Source: Bacteroidales bacterium
Lineage (GTDB): Bacteria; Bacteroidota; Bacteroidia; Bacteroidales; F082
Assembly (NCBI GenBank): GCA_016936355.1
Contig: JAFGYB010000008.1
Span: forward strand, 62,001-126,000
Direction: 5' to 3'
Length of the DNA stretch: 64,000 nt
Positions within the stretch are counted from its first letter, which is position 1. Every line of letters begins with the position of its first letter. Positions 56,841-63,227 of this stretch are shown here, piece after piece. A model generated the notes under the pieces. The model did no database searches. It saw only the letters and a list, made by a program, of their open reading frames with translations, and had not been told where the DNA came from. A program made the translations under genes and the position numbers.

Positions 56841-57260
56841 CTAAATAAATAAATTCACATCAGCTGTTTCGGCCGAAGAAATATATTCCCCTATTCCGCA
56901 AATATCATCTGCCAGGTCAATGAAATCGTCCAGCTTGTAGCCGTTCCACACTTTTCCGGCAAAGCCGCAAATGTGGATATTGACGTTGGTCATTTCCTTG
57001 GCTGTACGGAATGCCTGAGTCCAATGGGGTGTATCCAGCCGTTTAAGTGAAGCCAGAAACTCATCTTTATTATCGGTAAGCTCGGCGACCCGATCATTGG
57101 TTAATGCGTTTTCTTTTTTAAAGGCAAAAGCCGCTTGTAACAAAACGAAAATATCCACGTCCATGTCTTCAGCAGCAGCACCGCCTAAGATCACACCGGC
57201 AGCGGTCAGTTTGTCCACACTACCGGAAAATAATGCCAATGTTAATTTTTTGTTTGCCAT
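56841..57260 (-). CDS. DsrE family protein
   Basis: This is a 139-residue DsrE-fold protein with KKLTLALFSGSVDKLTAAGVILGGAAAEDMDVDIFVLLQAAFAF. Cysteines are in VNIHICGFAGKV and DDICGIGEY. It heads the eight-gene operon of sulfur carriers and Qmo/Hdr-like genes. A promoter candidate is at 57302-57332, and the CRP-type box (57364-57379) lies just upstream in the shared region with the divergent Crp/Fnr gene 2. Its exact partner among DsrE2 and TusA is not known. Confidence 0.85.
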   Translation of the reverse strand: MANKKLTLALFSGSVDKLTAAGVILGGAAAEDMDVDIFVLLQAAFAFKKENALTNDRVAELTDNKDEFLASLKRLDTPHWTQAFRTAKEMTNVNIHICGFAGKVWNGYKLDDFIDLADDICGIGEYISSAETADVNLFI

Positions 57261-57301
57261 TTTTAAGTCTCCTATTTTAATTGTTATTTATTTAACAAAA
57301 A

Positions 57302-57332
57302 CAAAAGTAAGACACTACATTACGTGCAACAA
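57302..57332 (-). promoter_or_regulatory. Promoter of the dsrE-tusA-qmo operon
   Basis: On the minus strand TACTTTTG (57302-57309) matches TAnnTTTG, with TTG (57330-57332) 20 bases upstream; another TTG overlaps at 17 bases. Transcription would start near 57296, about 36 bases before the first ATG. Confidence 0.48.
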
Positions 57333-57361
57333 GAAATCTCACGTGAACTTAATACCTGATT

Positions 57362-57394
57362 TTTGTGATTTATATCACATTTTTAGTAAATTTG
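57362..57394 (+). promoter_or_regulatory. Promoter of Crp/Fnr gene 2
   Basis: TTTG at 57362-57365, 21 bases and TAAATTTG at 57387-57394 fit the Bacteroidota promoter. The CRP-type box at 57364-57379 overlaps the -33 part, which suggests autoregulation. Confidence 0.48.
57364..57379. promoter_or_regulatory. CRP-type operator TGTGA-N6-TCACA
   Basis: The 16 bases TGTGATTTATATCACA have perfect five-base arms identical to the E. coli CRP half sites. The box lies between the divergent dsrE operon and Crp/Fnr gene 2 and could serve both. A second box with the same arms occurs upstream of Crp/Fnr gene 3. Confidence 0.65.
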
Positions 57395-57410
57395 TAGGAA
57401 AGCAAAAGAT

Positions 57411-58091
57411 ATGAGTAATAACTTCTGTTCGGTATGCCTGCTCAAATCTAAGGCAGTGAAGAATTTGCAAAATTCAGAACTGGATCTATTGGGGGAAAGC
57501 TGTGTGCAAGCCATTTTTGAACCGGGGGAAACCATTTTTAAACAGGGTGCCCTGTCGTCCAACATCATTTATCTGCAAACAGGATTGGTAAAGCTGACCA
57601 TTAAAGGACCTCACCGGGTACAAATCATGCGACTGAAAAAAGCGCCCTCGTATCTGGGCGTACCCACAACAATGGGAGATAAAATCAATCATTATTCAGC
57701 CGTTGCCGTGGAAAGGTCTTCTGCCTGTTTCATCGACATCAATACTTTTAAAGAATTGCTCAAGGTTAATCCGGCTTTTTCCTATGAAATTATGCTGGAA
57801 CTGTGCCGGAACGAATTGGAACAATATCAGCGGTGTGTGAAACTGGTCCAGAACCAGGTATACGGAAGGCTGGCTACGAACCTGCTGATCTTTTCGGAAG
57901 AGATTTATAATTCCAATGAATACGACCTGCCTTTAAACCGAAACGATCTGGCTGACCTGGTGTGCACCAGCCGGGAAACAGTCAGCCGCCTGCTGGCCGA
58001 TCTGACTCAGGAAGAAATCATTGAAGTAAACGGGAAACATATTCGCATTCTGGACACCGAAAGACTGCAGACGATTAGTGAAAAGGGGTAA
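57411..58091 (+). CDS. Crp/Fnr family regulator 2, four-cysteine type
   Basis: This is a 226-residue transcription factor. Cysteines at 6, 9, 31 and 106 recall the four cluster ligands of FNR, though the spacing differs, so an oxygen- or NO-labile Fe-S cluster is possible. The effector-domain core is FEPGETIFKQGALSSNIIYLQTGLVKL. The recognition helix TSRETVSRLLADLTQE has R-E-x-x-x-R as in E. coli CRP, which fits the TGTGA box upstream. The residues that bind cAMP in CRP are not seen. It is divergent from the Qmo-like operon and probably controls it. Confidence 0.9.
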   Translation: MSNNFCSVCLLKSKAVKNLQNSELDLLGESCVQAIFEPGETIFKQGALSSNIIYLQTGLVKLTIKGPHRVQIMRLKKAPSYLGVPTTMGDKINHYSAVAVERSSACFIDINTFKELLKVNPAFSYEIMLELCRNELEQYQRCVKLVQNQVYGRLATNLLIFSEEIYNSNEYDLPLNRNDLADLVCTSRETVSRLLADLTQEEIIEVNGKHIRILDTERLQTISEKG

Positions 58092-58133
58092 GGGGAACAA
58101 AGAACATTCCCGACAGTTCCACGTTTGGTTTTA

Positions 58134-58346
58134 CTATTTCCTGCGGAAACAGTTTCGGTAGGAACAAATTGCAAAAGCAACTGCGCCAAGGCCTGTCAAA
58201 CTGAACAAAACATATTCAAATACATCCTTACTCATTCCAATATGATGTCCGACAAAACCACTGGCCAGTACCAGCAGAAATCCGATAAACCCAATCAGTG
58301 CAAGGATCAGCACTTCACTTACAACCAGTTTTAATTTAGTTTCCAT
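58134..58346 (-). CDS. Small two-span membrane protein
   Basis: This is a 70-residue protein that I do not recognise. It has two hydrophobic segments (about residues 8-30 and 40-60), a short charged loop and the C-terminal end SYRNCFRRK. I choose ATG 58346 (METKLKLV) over the frame start at 58379 since it leaves a short basic N-terminus. It lies between two Crp/Fnr genes in opposite orientation, and the CRP-type box at 58494-58509 lies 150 bases upstream of it. A role as small subunit or sensor is possible but not shown. Confidence 0.6.
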   Translation of the reverse strand: METKLKLVVSEVLILALIGFIGFLLVLASGFVGHHIGMSKDVFEYVLFSLTGLGAVAFAICSYRNCFRRK

Positions 58347-58493
58347 GACTTTAATTTTTGTATTGTAAAGATACGACACATACAGCGAAAAAGAATATAT
58401 ATATGAGTGATTGTAAACAAGTTAACACGTGATTAATACCTTATTAACATTCCAATTTCCGACCATGCCTTTTTGATATTCTTTCTGTAAATA

Positions 58494-58509
58494 TGTGATG
58501 TATATCACA
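58494..58509. promoter_or_regulatory. CRP-type operator TGTGA-N6-TCACA
   Basis: TGTGATGTATATCACA has perfect five-base arms, and its spacer shares TATA with the box at 57364. It lies 32 bases before the -7 box of Crp/Fnr gene 3 and upstream of the small membrane protein gene on the other strand. Confidence 0.65.
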
Positions 58510-58540
58510 TATCAACTAAATCAGATGTATTCAAATCCGT

Positions 58541-58548
58541 TACATTTG
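58541..58548 (+). promoter_or_regulatory. -7 box abutting Crp/Fnr gene 3
   Basis: TACATTTG matches TAnnTTTG and ends four bases before the ATG at 58553. Transcription would start at the codon itself, so the message may be leaderless. There is no Shine-Dalgarno sequence. The CRP-type box centred 41 bases upstream of the -7 box is in an activator-like position. Confidence 0.45.
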
Positions 58549-58552
58549 TATT

Positions 58553-59227
58553 ATGCAAAATTGTAAAACCTGTATCATTCGTTCCAAAGCGGTCAATACA
58601 CTGAACCCGAAAGAGCTGAACATCCTGATGGGAAGTTGTGCCGAAACCACATTCAGTCCCAGGGAAAGCATTATGAAAGAGGGGATCCTTTCTTCCCATA
58701 TTGCCTATCTGAAATCAGGGCTGGCCATGGTAAGTAAAAAAGGCAGCAAAGGAATTGATCAGGTACTAAAGATTGTAGAACCAGGTAATTACGTAGGTTT
58801 ACAAACGGTTTTGTTCGAAAAAGTCAACCAGTTTTCGGTGATGGCACTGGAAAAATCAGTGGTCTGCTTCATGGACAACCAGTCATTCAAAGAATTGATC
58901 AAACGCAATACGGAATTTGCCAACGAATTACTGTCCTTTGTTTGTCGCGAAGAGTTGAACTATTTTGAACGTTTTGTGAATACCCACCAACAAAACATCA
59001 ACGGCCGTATGGCCGACCTCATCCTGCATTTTTCAGAAAAGATCTACCAGAGTAACAACATCGAAATTCCGCTCACTCGTGGAGATATGGCAGCGCTGAT
59101 TTGTTCGACCCGCGAAAGTGTTGCCCGCTCCATCAGGGATTTCACCCAAGAGGGCATCATCAAAGTTATTGGCAAACAATTTAATATTCTGAAGCCTGAA
59201 AAACTCACTGAGATCAGTAAAGAGTAA
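58553..59227 (+). CDS. Crp/Fnr family regulator 3, four-cysteine type
   Basis: This 224-residue paralogue of regulator 2 has cysteines at 4, 7, 29 and 105, with the same C-x2-C-x21-C spacing and central Cys, so both probably sense redox, oxygen or NO by a cluster. The recognition helix STRESVARSIRDFTQEG again has R-E-x-x-x-R. It converges on the cytochrome b-PAS gene with an 8-base gap. The likely targets are the adjacent cytochrome genes and its own promoter, which is inference. Confidence 0.9.
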   Translation: MQNCKTCIIRSKAVNTLNPKELNILMGSCAETTFSPRESIMKEGILSSHIAYLKSGLAMVSKKGSKGIDQVLKIVEPGNYVGLQTVLFEKVNQFSVMALEKSVVCFMDNQSFKELIKRNTEFANELLSFVCREELNYFERFVNTHQQNINGRMADLILHFSEKIYQSNNIEIPLTRGDMAALICSTRESVARSIRDFTQEGIIKVIGKQFNILKPEKLTEISKE

Positions 59228-59235
59228 TTTTCCTT

Positions 59236-60765
59236 TTATACCTGACTGTTTTTGAGTTCCTCTTCTGCCAGTTTGGTATCGGTCTTGTCTACAATATACC
59301 CTTCAAATCCCACAATTTCCTTTCCTTCATAAACCGGAGTCATGGTAATGGTATGGTAACCGACACTCCCGTCTTTACAAAAACGGCGGGTAATACCAAA
59401 AGGTATGGTTTCACCCAGCAACACTTTTTTCACTGATTTTTCCAGTGCTGAAAAGTCTTCCCTGGTCCGACTCAAGGAATAATGTTTCCCAATGAGTTCC
59501 TCTTTAGAATCATATTTGTACAATTGCAGCCAGGTTTCATTTACATCCTGATAAAAGCCGTCTTTATCGATCCGGAAATAACCCACCTCTTTGGAAGCTG
59601 AAACCAAAGCATAAAAGTTATTTTCCACATGACGGGCAGCAATTTTCTTTTCCAAAGCCTGTTCAGCCATCACCTGTGCGGTAATGTCCATAATAAAACC
59701 TTCCAGTCCTGCAATATTTCCTGCTTCATCTTTATAGGGTACTGCTGAAACCGTATGATAGCCCAGACTCCCGTCTTTGCAAACACGCTCCACTCTTTCT
59801 CCGCTGATCACTTCTCCCGTCAGCACCTGGTTCACCAGGGTTATAATTCGCTTCTTCCCTTCTTCAGTCCTGTCGAAGGACACGTGCGACCCGATTACCT
59901 GTTTCCGGTCCACACATTTGTACAGATTCAGCCAGGCATCATTTACCTCTTCATAATATCCTTCTCTATTGATCCTGAAATACCCCACATGGGAGTGGAT
60001 CAGGCGTTCCCGCAGACGAGTAGATTCAGTATCAATTCCCAGGCGACCAACCACCTCTTCAAAGGCCGATTCAAAAACATGATCTTTTTCGATACTCCCT
60101 TTGCCACTGATCCCTTTCCTGCTTTCTACCAGCGCTACCTTCAGATTTTCCTGTAAAGCAATTTCAGCATCTTCATCCGACATTTCCTCCCAGCCGGTTA
60201 CCATGGCCTTGATGGCTGACAAAGGTTTGTGGCCGGTGGTGGTCAGATAAATATGCCCGATCACAAACCCCAGCAGCAGGAAAGCTCCGGCCACATGGAT
60301 ATAGGCAATCACACTCAGATTATGGAATATGCCGTTATCAATCAGGTAGTCGTAATACATATATACAATACCACTCAACACCACCACGGGAATGATCAGC
60401 ACACGCAGCCCCAGATAAGTCAGACGCTGCAGTGGATTGAATTTATTATACACCGTTTTTCTAGTAGGGTGTGCCGCATGACGAAAAATTCCGGTGATGT
60501 AATACTCAATCTGTGCTTTCAGCATTTTGGTGGACGGAAGATACTGCCGCCATTCCCCGGTGGTGAAATTCCAGAACTGGGTGAACACGATCAGGATCAT
60601 GAAAGCCCAGGCCAGATTTCTGTGCAAGAAAACAGCCTGTTCGTAACCGAAAACGGTAAAGTTACTGTGTACTTCAAATCCGGTTAATGCCAGTAATAAA
60701 ATCAACGCAGCCTGGGTCCAATGCCAGAAACGCTCATATTTTTTATAAATCAATACTCTCTTCAT
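59236..60765 (-). CDS. Cytochrome b fused to two PAS domains
   Basis: This is a 509-residue protein. Residues 1-190 are a four-span b-type cytochrome like the gamma subunit of formate dehydrogenase or Ni-Fe hydrogenase, with candidate haem ligands in RFWHWTQAAL, FLHRNLAW, YIHVAGAF and GHIYLTTTGH. Two tandem PAS domains follow (about 260-375 and 385-500), very alike: VGYFRINREGYYEEVNDAW against VGYFRIDKDGFYQDVNETW. No kinase, cyclase or response domain is attached. It lies 36 bases after the octaheme cytochrome gene, so it is the probable membrane partner. The PAS pair may bind haem, flavin or a partner protein; their role is unknown. Confidence 0.85.
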   Translation of the reverse strand: MKRVLIYKKYERFWHWTQAALILLLALTGFEVHSNFTVFGYEQAVFLHRNLAWAFMILIVFTQFWNFTTGEWRQYLPSTKMLKAQIEYYITGIFRHAAHPTRKTVYNKFNPLQRLTYLGLRVLIIPVVVLSGIVYMYYDYLIDNGIFHNLSVIAYIHVAGAFLLLGFVIGHIYLTTTGHKPLSAIKAMVTGWEEMSDEDAEIALQENLKVALVESRKGISGKGSIEKDHVFESAFEEVVGRLGIDTESTRLRERLIHSHVGYFRINREGYYEEVNDAWLNLYKCVDRKQVIGSHVSFDRTEEGKKRIITLVNQVLTGEVISGERVERVCKDGSLGYHTVSAVPYKDEAGNIAGLEGFIMDITAQVMAEQALEKKIAARHVENNFYALVSASKEVGYFRIDKDGFYQDVNETWLQLYKYDSKEELIGKHYSLSRTREDFSALEKSVKKVLLGETIPFGITRRFCKDGSVGYHTITMTPVYEGKEIVGFEGYIVDKTDTKLAEEELKNSQV

Positions 60766-60801
60766 GATATTATTATTTCTTACAGTAAAGGAATTCTATT
60801 C

Positions 60802-62457
60802 CTAATGTTTTCTGCTTACTATTCTCAATATTCCGTGGACACTCACTCCTATCAAAACAAGAATGATAAATACCAGCCCGGCATTGTCCAGTAAATTACT
60901 GTTATCGCGACCCGGGAGGTAAAAGCCGGAAAGGTTCTTCAGTTTACTATTCGTATTAGTATGACATGCCGTACATTGCAATGCCTGGTCGGCCGGCGCT
61001 ACTTCATGGTTCAACAGCCACATGGACTGGGTTTTCATAAACGCCAACTGTCCGCTGTAAGGCAACCCAACATATTCCATCCCGGCTTTGGCTGAAACAT
61101 TCCAGTCAAAATCAACCCACAAAGCCCCTTTTCCTTTTTCTCTTGAGAAAAGCTTGGGATTAATCAGCAACCTATTGACCGGATCATAAGGCTGTTTTCC
61201 ACGCATTACTTTTACAGGCCATATCTTGGACGGATTTTCCGGGTTGGCAGGACTAACCCGATCCTGATAGGAACCAAACAGAGGATTGAGCGTCAGTGGT
61301 GATGCAGTATCCCCTATTTTGTCATGAAGCAAATGGTGATTTGCCGTGCCATTAAACCAAACATATTCGGGTTCCACGTTTTTCTGAAAGACGGCTGTCC
61401 CGTGTTTACTATCATAATGAATGGTCACATTGCAAAAGGTTTTTCCATCAAATGTATAGGTGTTTCCCGGCAAAGTTTCTCCGGGAATGGGTTTTCCGTT
61501 TTTATCCATACGGAGTGCCGAGGACCAGTCCCAGATGATCTTTGTGGCTGCTCCTTTAGCATATACCGGAATGTGGCAAGTCTGGCAAGCGATGGTTTTG
61601 AAATGATCGTTCAGCAGCTTACTTTCATGAGGCTTATCCGTATGACATTGCACGCAGGTGGATCGGTTTGAAGCCGAGGATGCCACGGTGTACAAATGTC
61701 CGGTAATGTTGTGGTGTTCGGTTTTGTGGCAGTCCTGACAGTCCAGATTGGGAGCATCTTTTCCTTTGGAAGCCATGTGTACATCCAAATCCCTGGTGCA
61801 GCTGAGTTGCGCTTTTTCCAAATCGCCGTGTTTTACATTATTTCCACCGCCGCCTACGAAATGGCAGGAACCGCAATTGCTTTTCTGAGGATTCCCCACA
61901 TGCTGAGCCACTTTGTTCAAATCGGTACCCGGAGCAGGATAACCCGCACCGGGAAGCATTTTTCCCTTGCCGGGATTCGATTTTTGATAGGTCCCCGTAT
62001 TGTCGTGACAGACCACACAATCAATATTGTCTTGGGCATGGAAATCAAAGCCTTTGCGATCATATCCGTAACCTGCATGACACATGGAACACATAAACTC
62101 GTTGGAGTTCACGCCGATGCAAAAATTATTCAAAAGGTTGATCTTTCCCAGATCATGAACACCCCTACCGGGAATGGTATCCAGCTGCTTCCATTGCCAG
62201 TGAGGTGTTTTCATAAACTCCTGCCCCGTTTTGTTGTGGCAACTGAGACAGGCCGCCGTCATTTCCTGAGGTGTTTTAAACATTTTCTGTAATGCCGGAA
62301 ATTTGGAATGGTCCACAGCCGCTTTCTTGTGCTGAACCACGATATGATCCTTGGAAAAATACTGCGAATCCCTATCACCGTTAAACGTGAACACAATCCA
62401 GAATATGATGATCCAAGGGACGATTATGATGGAAACGATTTCAATAAACTTTTTCAT
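60802..62457 (-). CDS. Octaheme cytochrome c (tetrathionate reductase-like, OTR family)
   Basis: The 551-residue protein has an N-terminal membrane anchor (residues 5-25) and a second hydrophobic segment near the C-terminus (VFIILVLIGVSVHGIL). There are eight CxxCH motifs: CLSCH, CSMCH, CVVCH, CGSCH, CQDCH, CVQCH, CQTCH and CTACH. Spacing and text such as MCSMCHAGYGYD and NCGSCHFVGGGGNNVKHGDLEK fit the OTR family, whose Shewanella member reduces tetrathionate and also nitrite and hydroxylamine in vitro. The true substrate is therefore open. With the cytochrome b-PAS gene it forms a two-gene operon. Confidence 0.87.
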   Translation of the reverse strand: MKKFIEIVSIIIVPWIIIFWIVFTFNGDRDSQYFSKDHIVVQHKKAAVDHSKFPALQKMFKTPQEMTAACLSCHNKTGQEFMKTPHWQWKQLDTIPGRGVHDLGKINLLNNFCIGVNSNEFMCSMCHAGYGYDRKGFDFHAQDNIDCVVCHDNTGTYQKSNPGKGKMLPGAGYPAPGTDLNKVAQHVGNPQKSNCGSCHFVGGGGNNVKHGDLEKAQLSCTRDLDVHMASKGKDAPNLDCQDCHKTEHHNITGHLYTVASSASNRSTCVQCHTDKPHESKLLNDHFKTIACQTCHIPVYAKGAATKIIWDWSSALRMDKNGKPIPGETLPGNTYTFDGKTFCNVTIHYDSKHGTAVFQKNVEPEYVWFNGTANHHLLHDKIGDTASPLTLNPLFGSYQDRVSPANPENPSKIWPVKVMRGKQPYDPVNRLLINPKLFSREKGKGALWVDFDWNVSAKAGMEYVGLPYSGQLAFMKTQSMWLLNHEVAPADQALQCTACHTNTNSKLKNLSGFYLPGRDNSNLLDNAGLVFIILVLIGVSVHGILRIVSRKH

Positions 62458-62479
62458 AAAACGAAACTTTTTACACTTT

Positions 62480-62487
62480 CAAATTTA
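62480..62487 (-). promoter_or_regulatory. -7 box for the octaheme cytochrome operon
   Basis: CAAATTTA reads TAAATTTG on the minus strand, 22 bases before the ATG. The -33 part is not recognisable, so an activator may be needed. Confidence 0.35.
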
Positions 62488-62559
62488 GAATATAGTATTT
62501 TAAAATAAACGTTATCAGTTATTTATATTATATTTAAATAAGTTTCATATATTCATTTA

Positions 62560-62573
62560 TTACGCATGCGTAA
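62560..62573. promoter_or_regulatory. Perfect 14-base palindrome, possible operator
   Basis: TTACGCATGCGTAA is its own reverse complement and stands out by its CG content in AT-rich DNA. It lies between the divergent octaheme and Rieske genes, about 75 bases upstream of the octaheme -7 box. The binding protein is unknown. Confidence 0.42.
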
Positions 62574-62799
62574 CATATTATATTACACTTAATTAAATAT
62601 GTAACATGTAAACATGTCTATCTATTTAAGTATGGAGTTACTGTAACAAAGACCACTAATTTGTTTCCATTCCAAATACTTTCCAGGTAATGGCCGAAAA
62701 ACATTCACTCATCTACCATACGTTTTTTAAACAGATTATAAATAGGTGGTTTTCACTGCGTTTTTAAGGATTAGGAACAATTTCCACAGTCCAACTTTG

Positions 62800-62807
62800 T
62801 ATTTTTG
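62800..62807 (+). promoter_or_regulatory. -7 box for the Rieske gene
   Basis: TATTTTTG matches TAnnTTTG, 18 bases before the ATG at 62826. No TTG occurs 19-21 bases upstream. Confidence 0.36.
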
Positions 62808-62825
62808 TTTTGGAAATTAATTTTT

Positions 62826-63224
62826 ATGTCGGGAAACAAACACACACGCAGAAACTTTCTGAAAATTGCCGGCGGACTCATTGGCCTGACCGCAGTGGGA
62901 GCCTGGGGGGAACTGACCAAAAACCAAATGTCCCTGCTGAATAAGCGAAGTGTGACTTTCCCCTTCAATCCCAATAAGGAGATTTCCTTTGTTGACGACT
63001 ATATTATCCGGAATAACGACGAGGAGATCACTGCCTTTTCGGCTCACTGTACCCACTTGGGATGCATTATCAACAAAGAACAAAACGGTAAGCTGATCTG
63101 TCCGTGCCACGGTTCCGAATACAACCTGGAGGGCGACCCGGTGAAAGGCCCGGCTTACAAACCGCTGAAGAAGTATCAGGCGACTCTTTCTTCCGACCAC
63201 AAACAAATCACCCTAAAAACCTGA
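62826..63224 (+). CDS. Rieske 2Fe-2S protein with Tat signal
   Basis: The 132-residue protein has a twin-arginine anchor HTRRNFLKIAGGLIGLTAVGAWG, which would be exported folded and stay bound to the membrane. The cluster ligands are in CTHLGC and CPCHGSEYNLEGDPVKGPAY. It is shorter than most bc1 Rieske proteins. ATG 62826 is chosen because it puts the RR motif near the start; an earlier start at 62805 adds seven residues. The cytochrome b gene begins three bases after the stop, so the two form a Rieske/cytochrome b unit. Confidence 0.92.
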   Translation: MSGNKHTRRNFLKIAGGLIGLTAVGAWGELTKNQMSLLNKRSVTFPFNPNKEISFVDDYIIRNNDEEITAFSAHCTHLGCIINKEQNGKLICPCHGSEYNLEGDPVKGPAYKPLKKYQATLSSDHKQITLKT

Positions 63225-63227
63225 TCT

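Larger units (their letters stand above)
62458..62825. other. Divergent intergenic region, octaheme cytochrome versus Rieske
   Basis: These 368 AT-rich bases hold no gene. They carry -7 boxes for both sides (62480-62487 and 62800-62807), a 14-base palindrome (62560-62573) and two ACATGT palindromes within the stretch 62601-62618. Confidence 0.6.

Noticed and set aside
32341-57260. Dissimilatory sulfate reduction or classical Dsr sulfur oxidation locus
   Set aside because: No dsrAB, aprAB, sat or dsrMKJOP gene is seen; only the carrier proteins and Qmo-like subunits are shared with such pathways.
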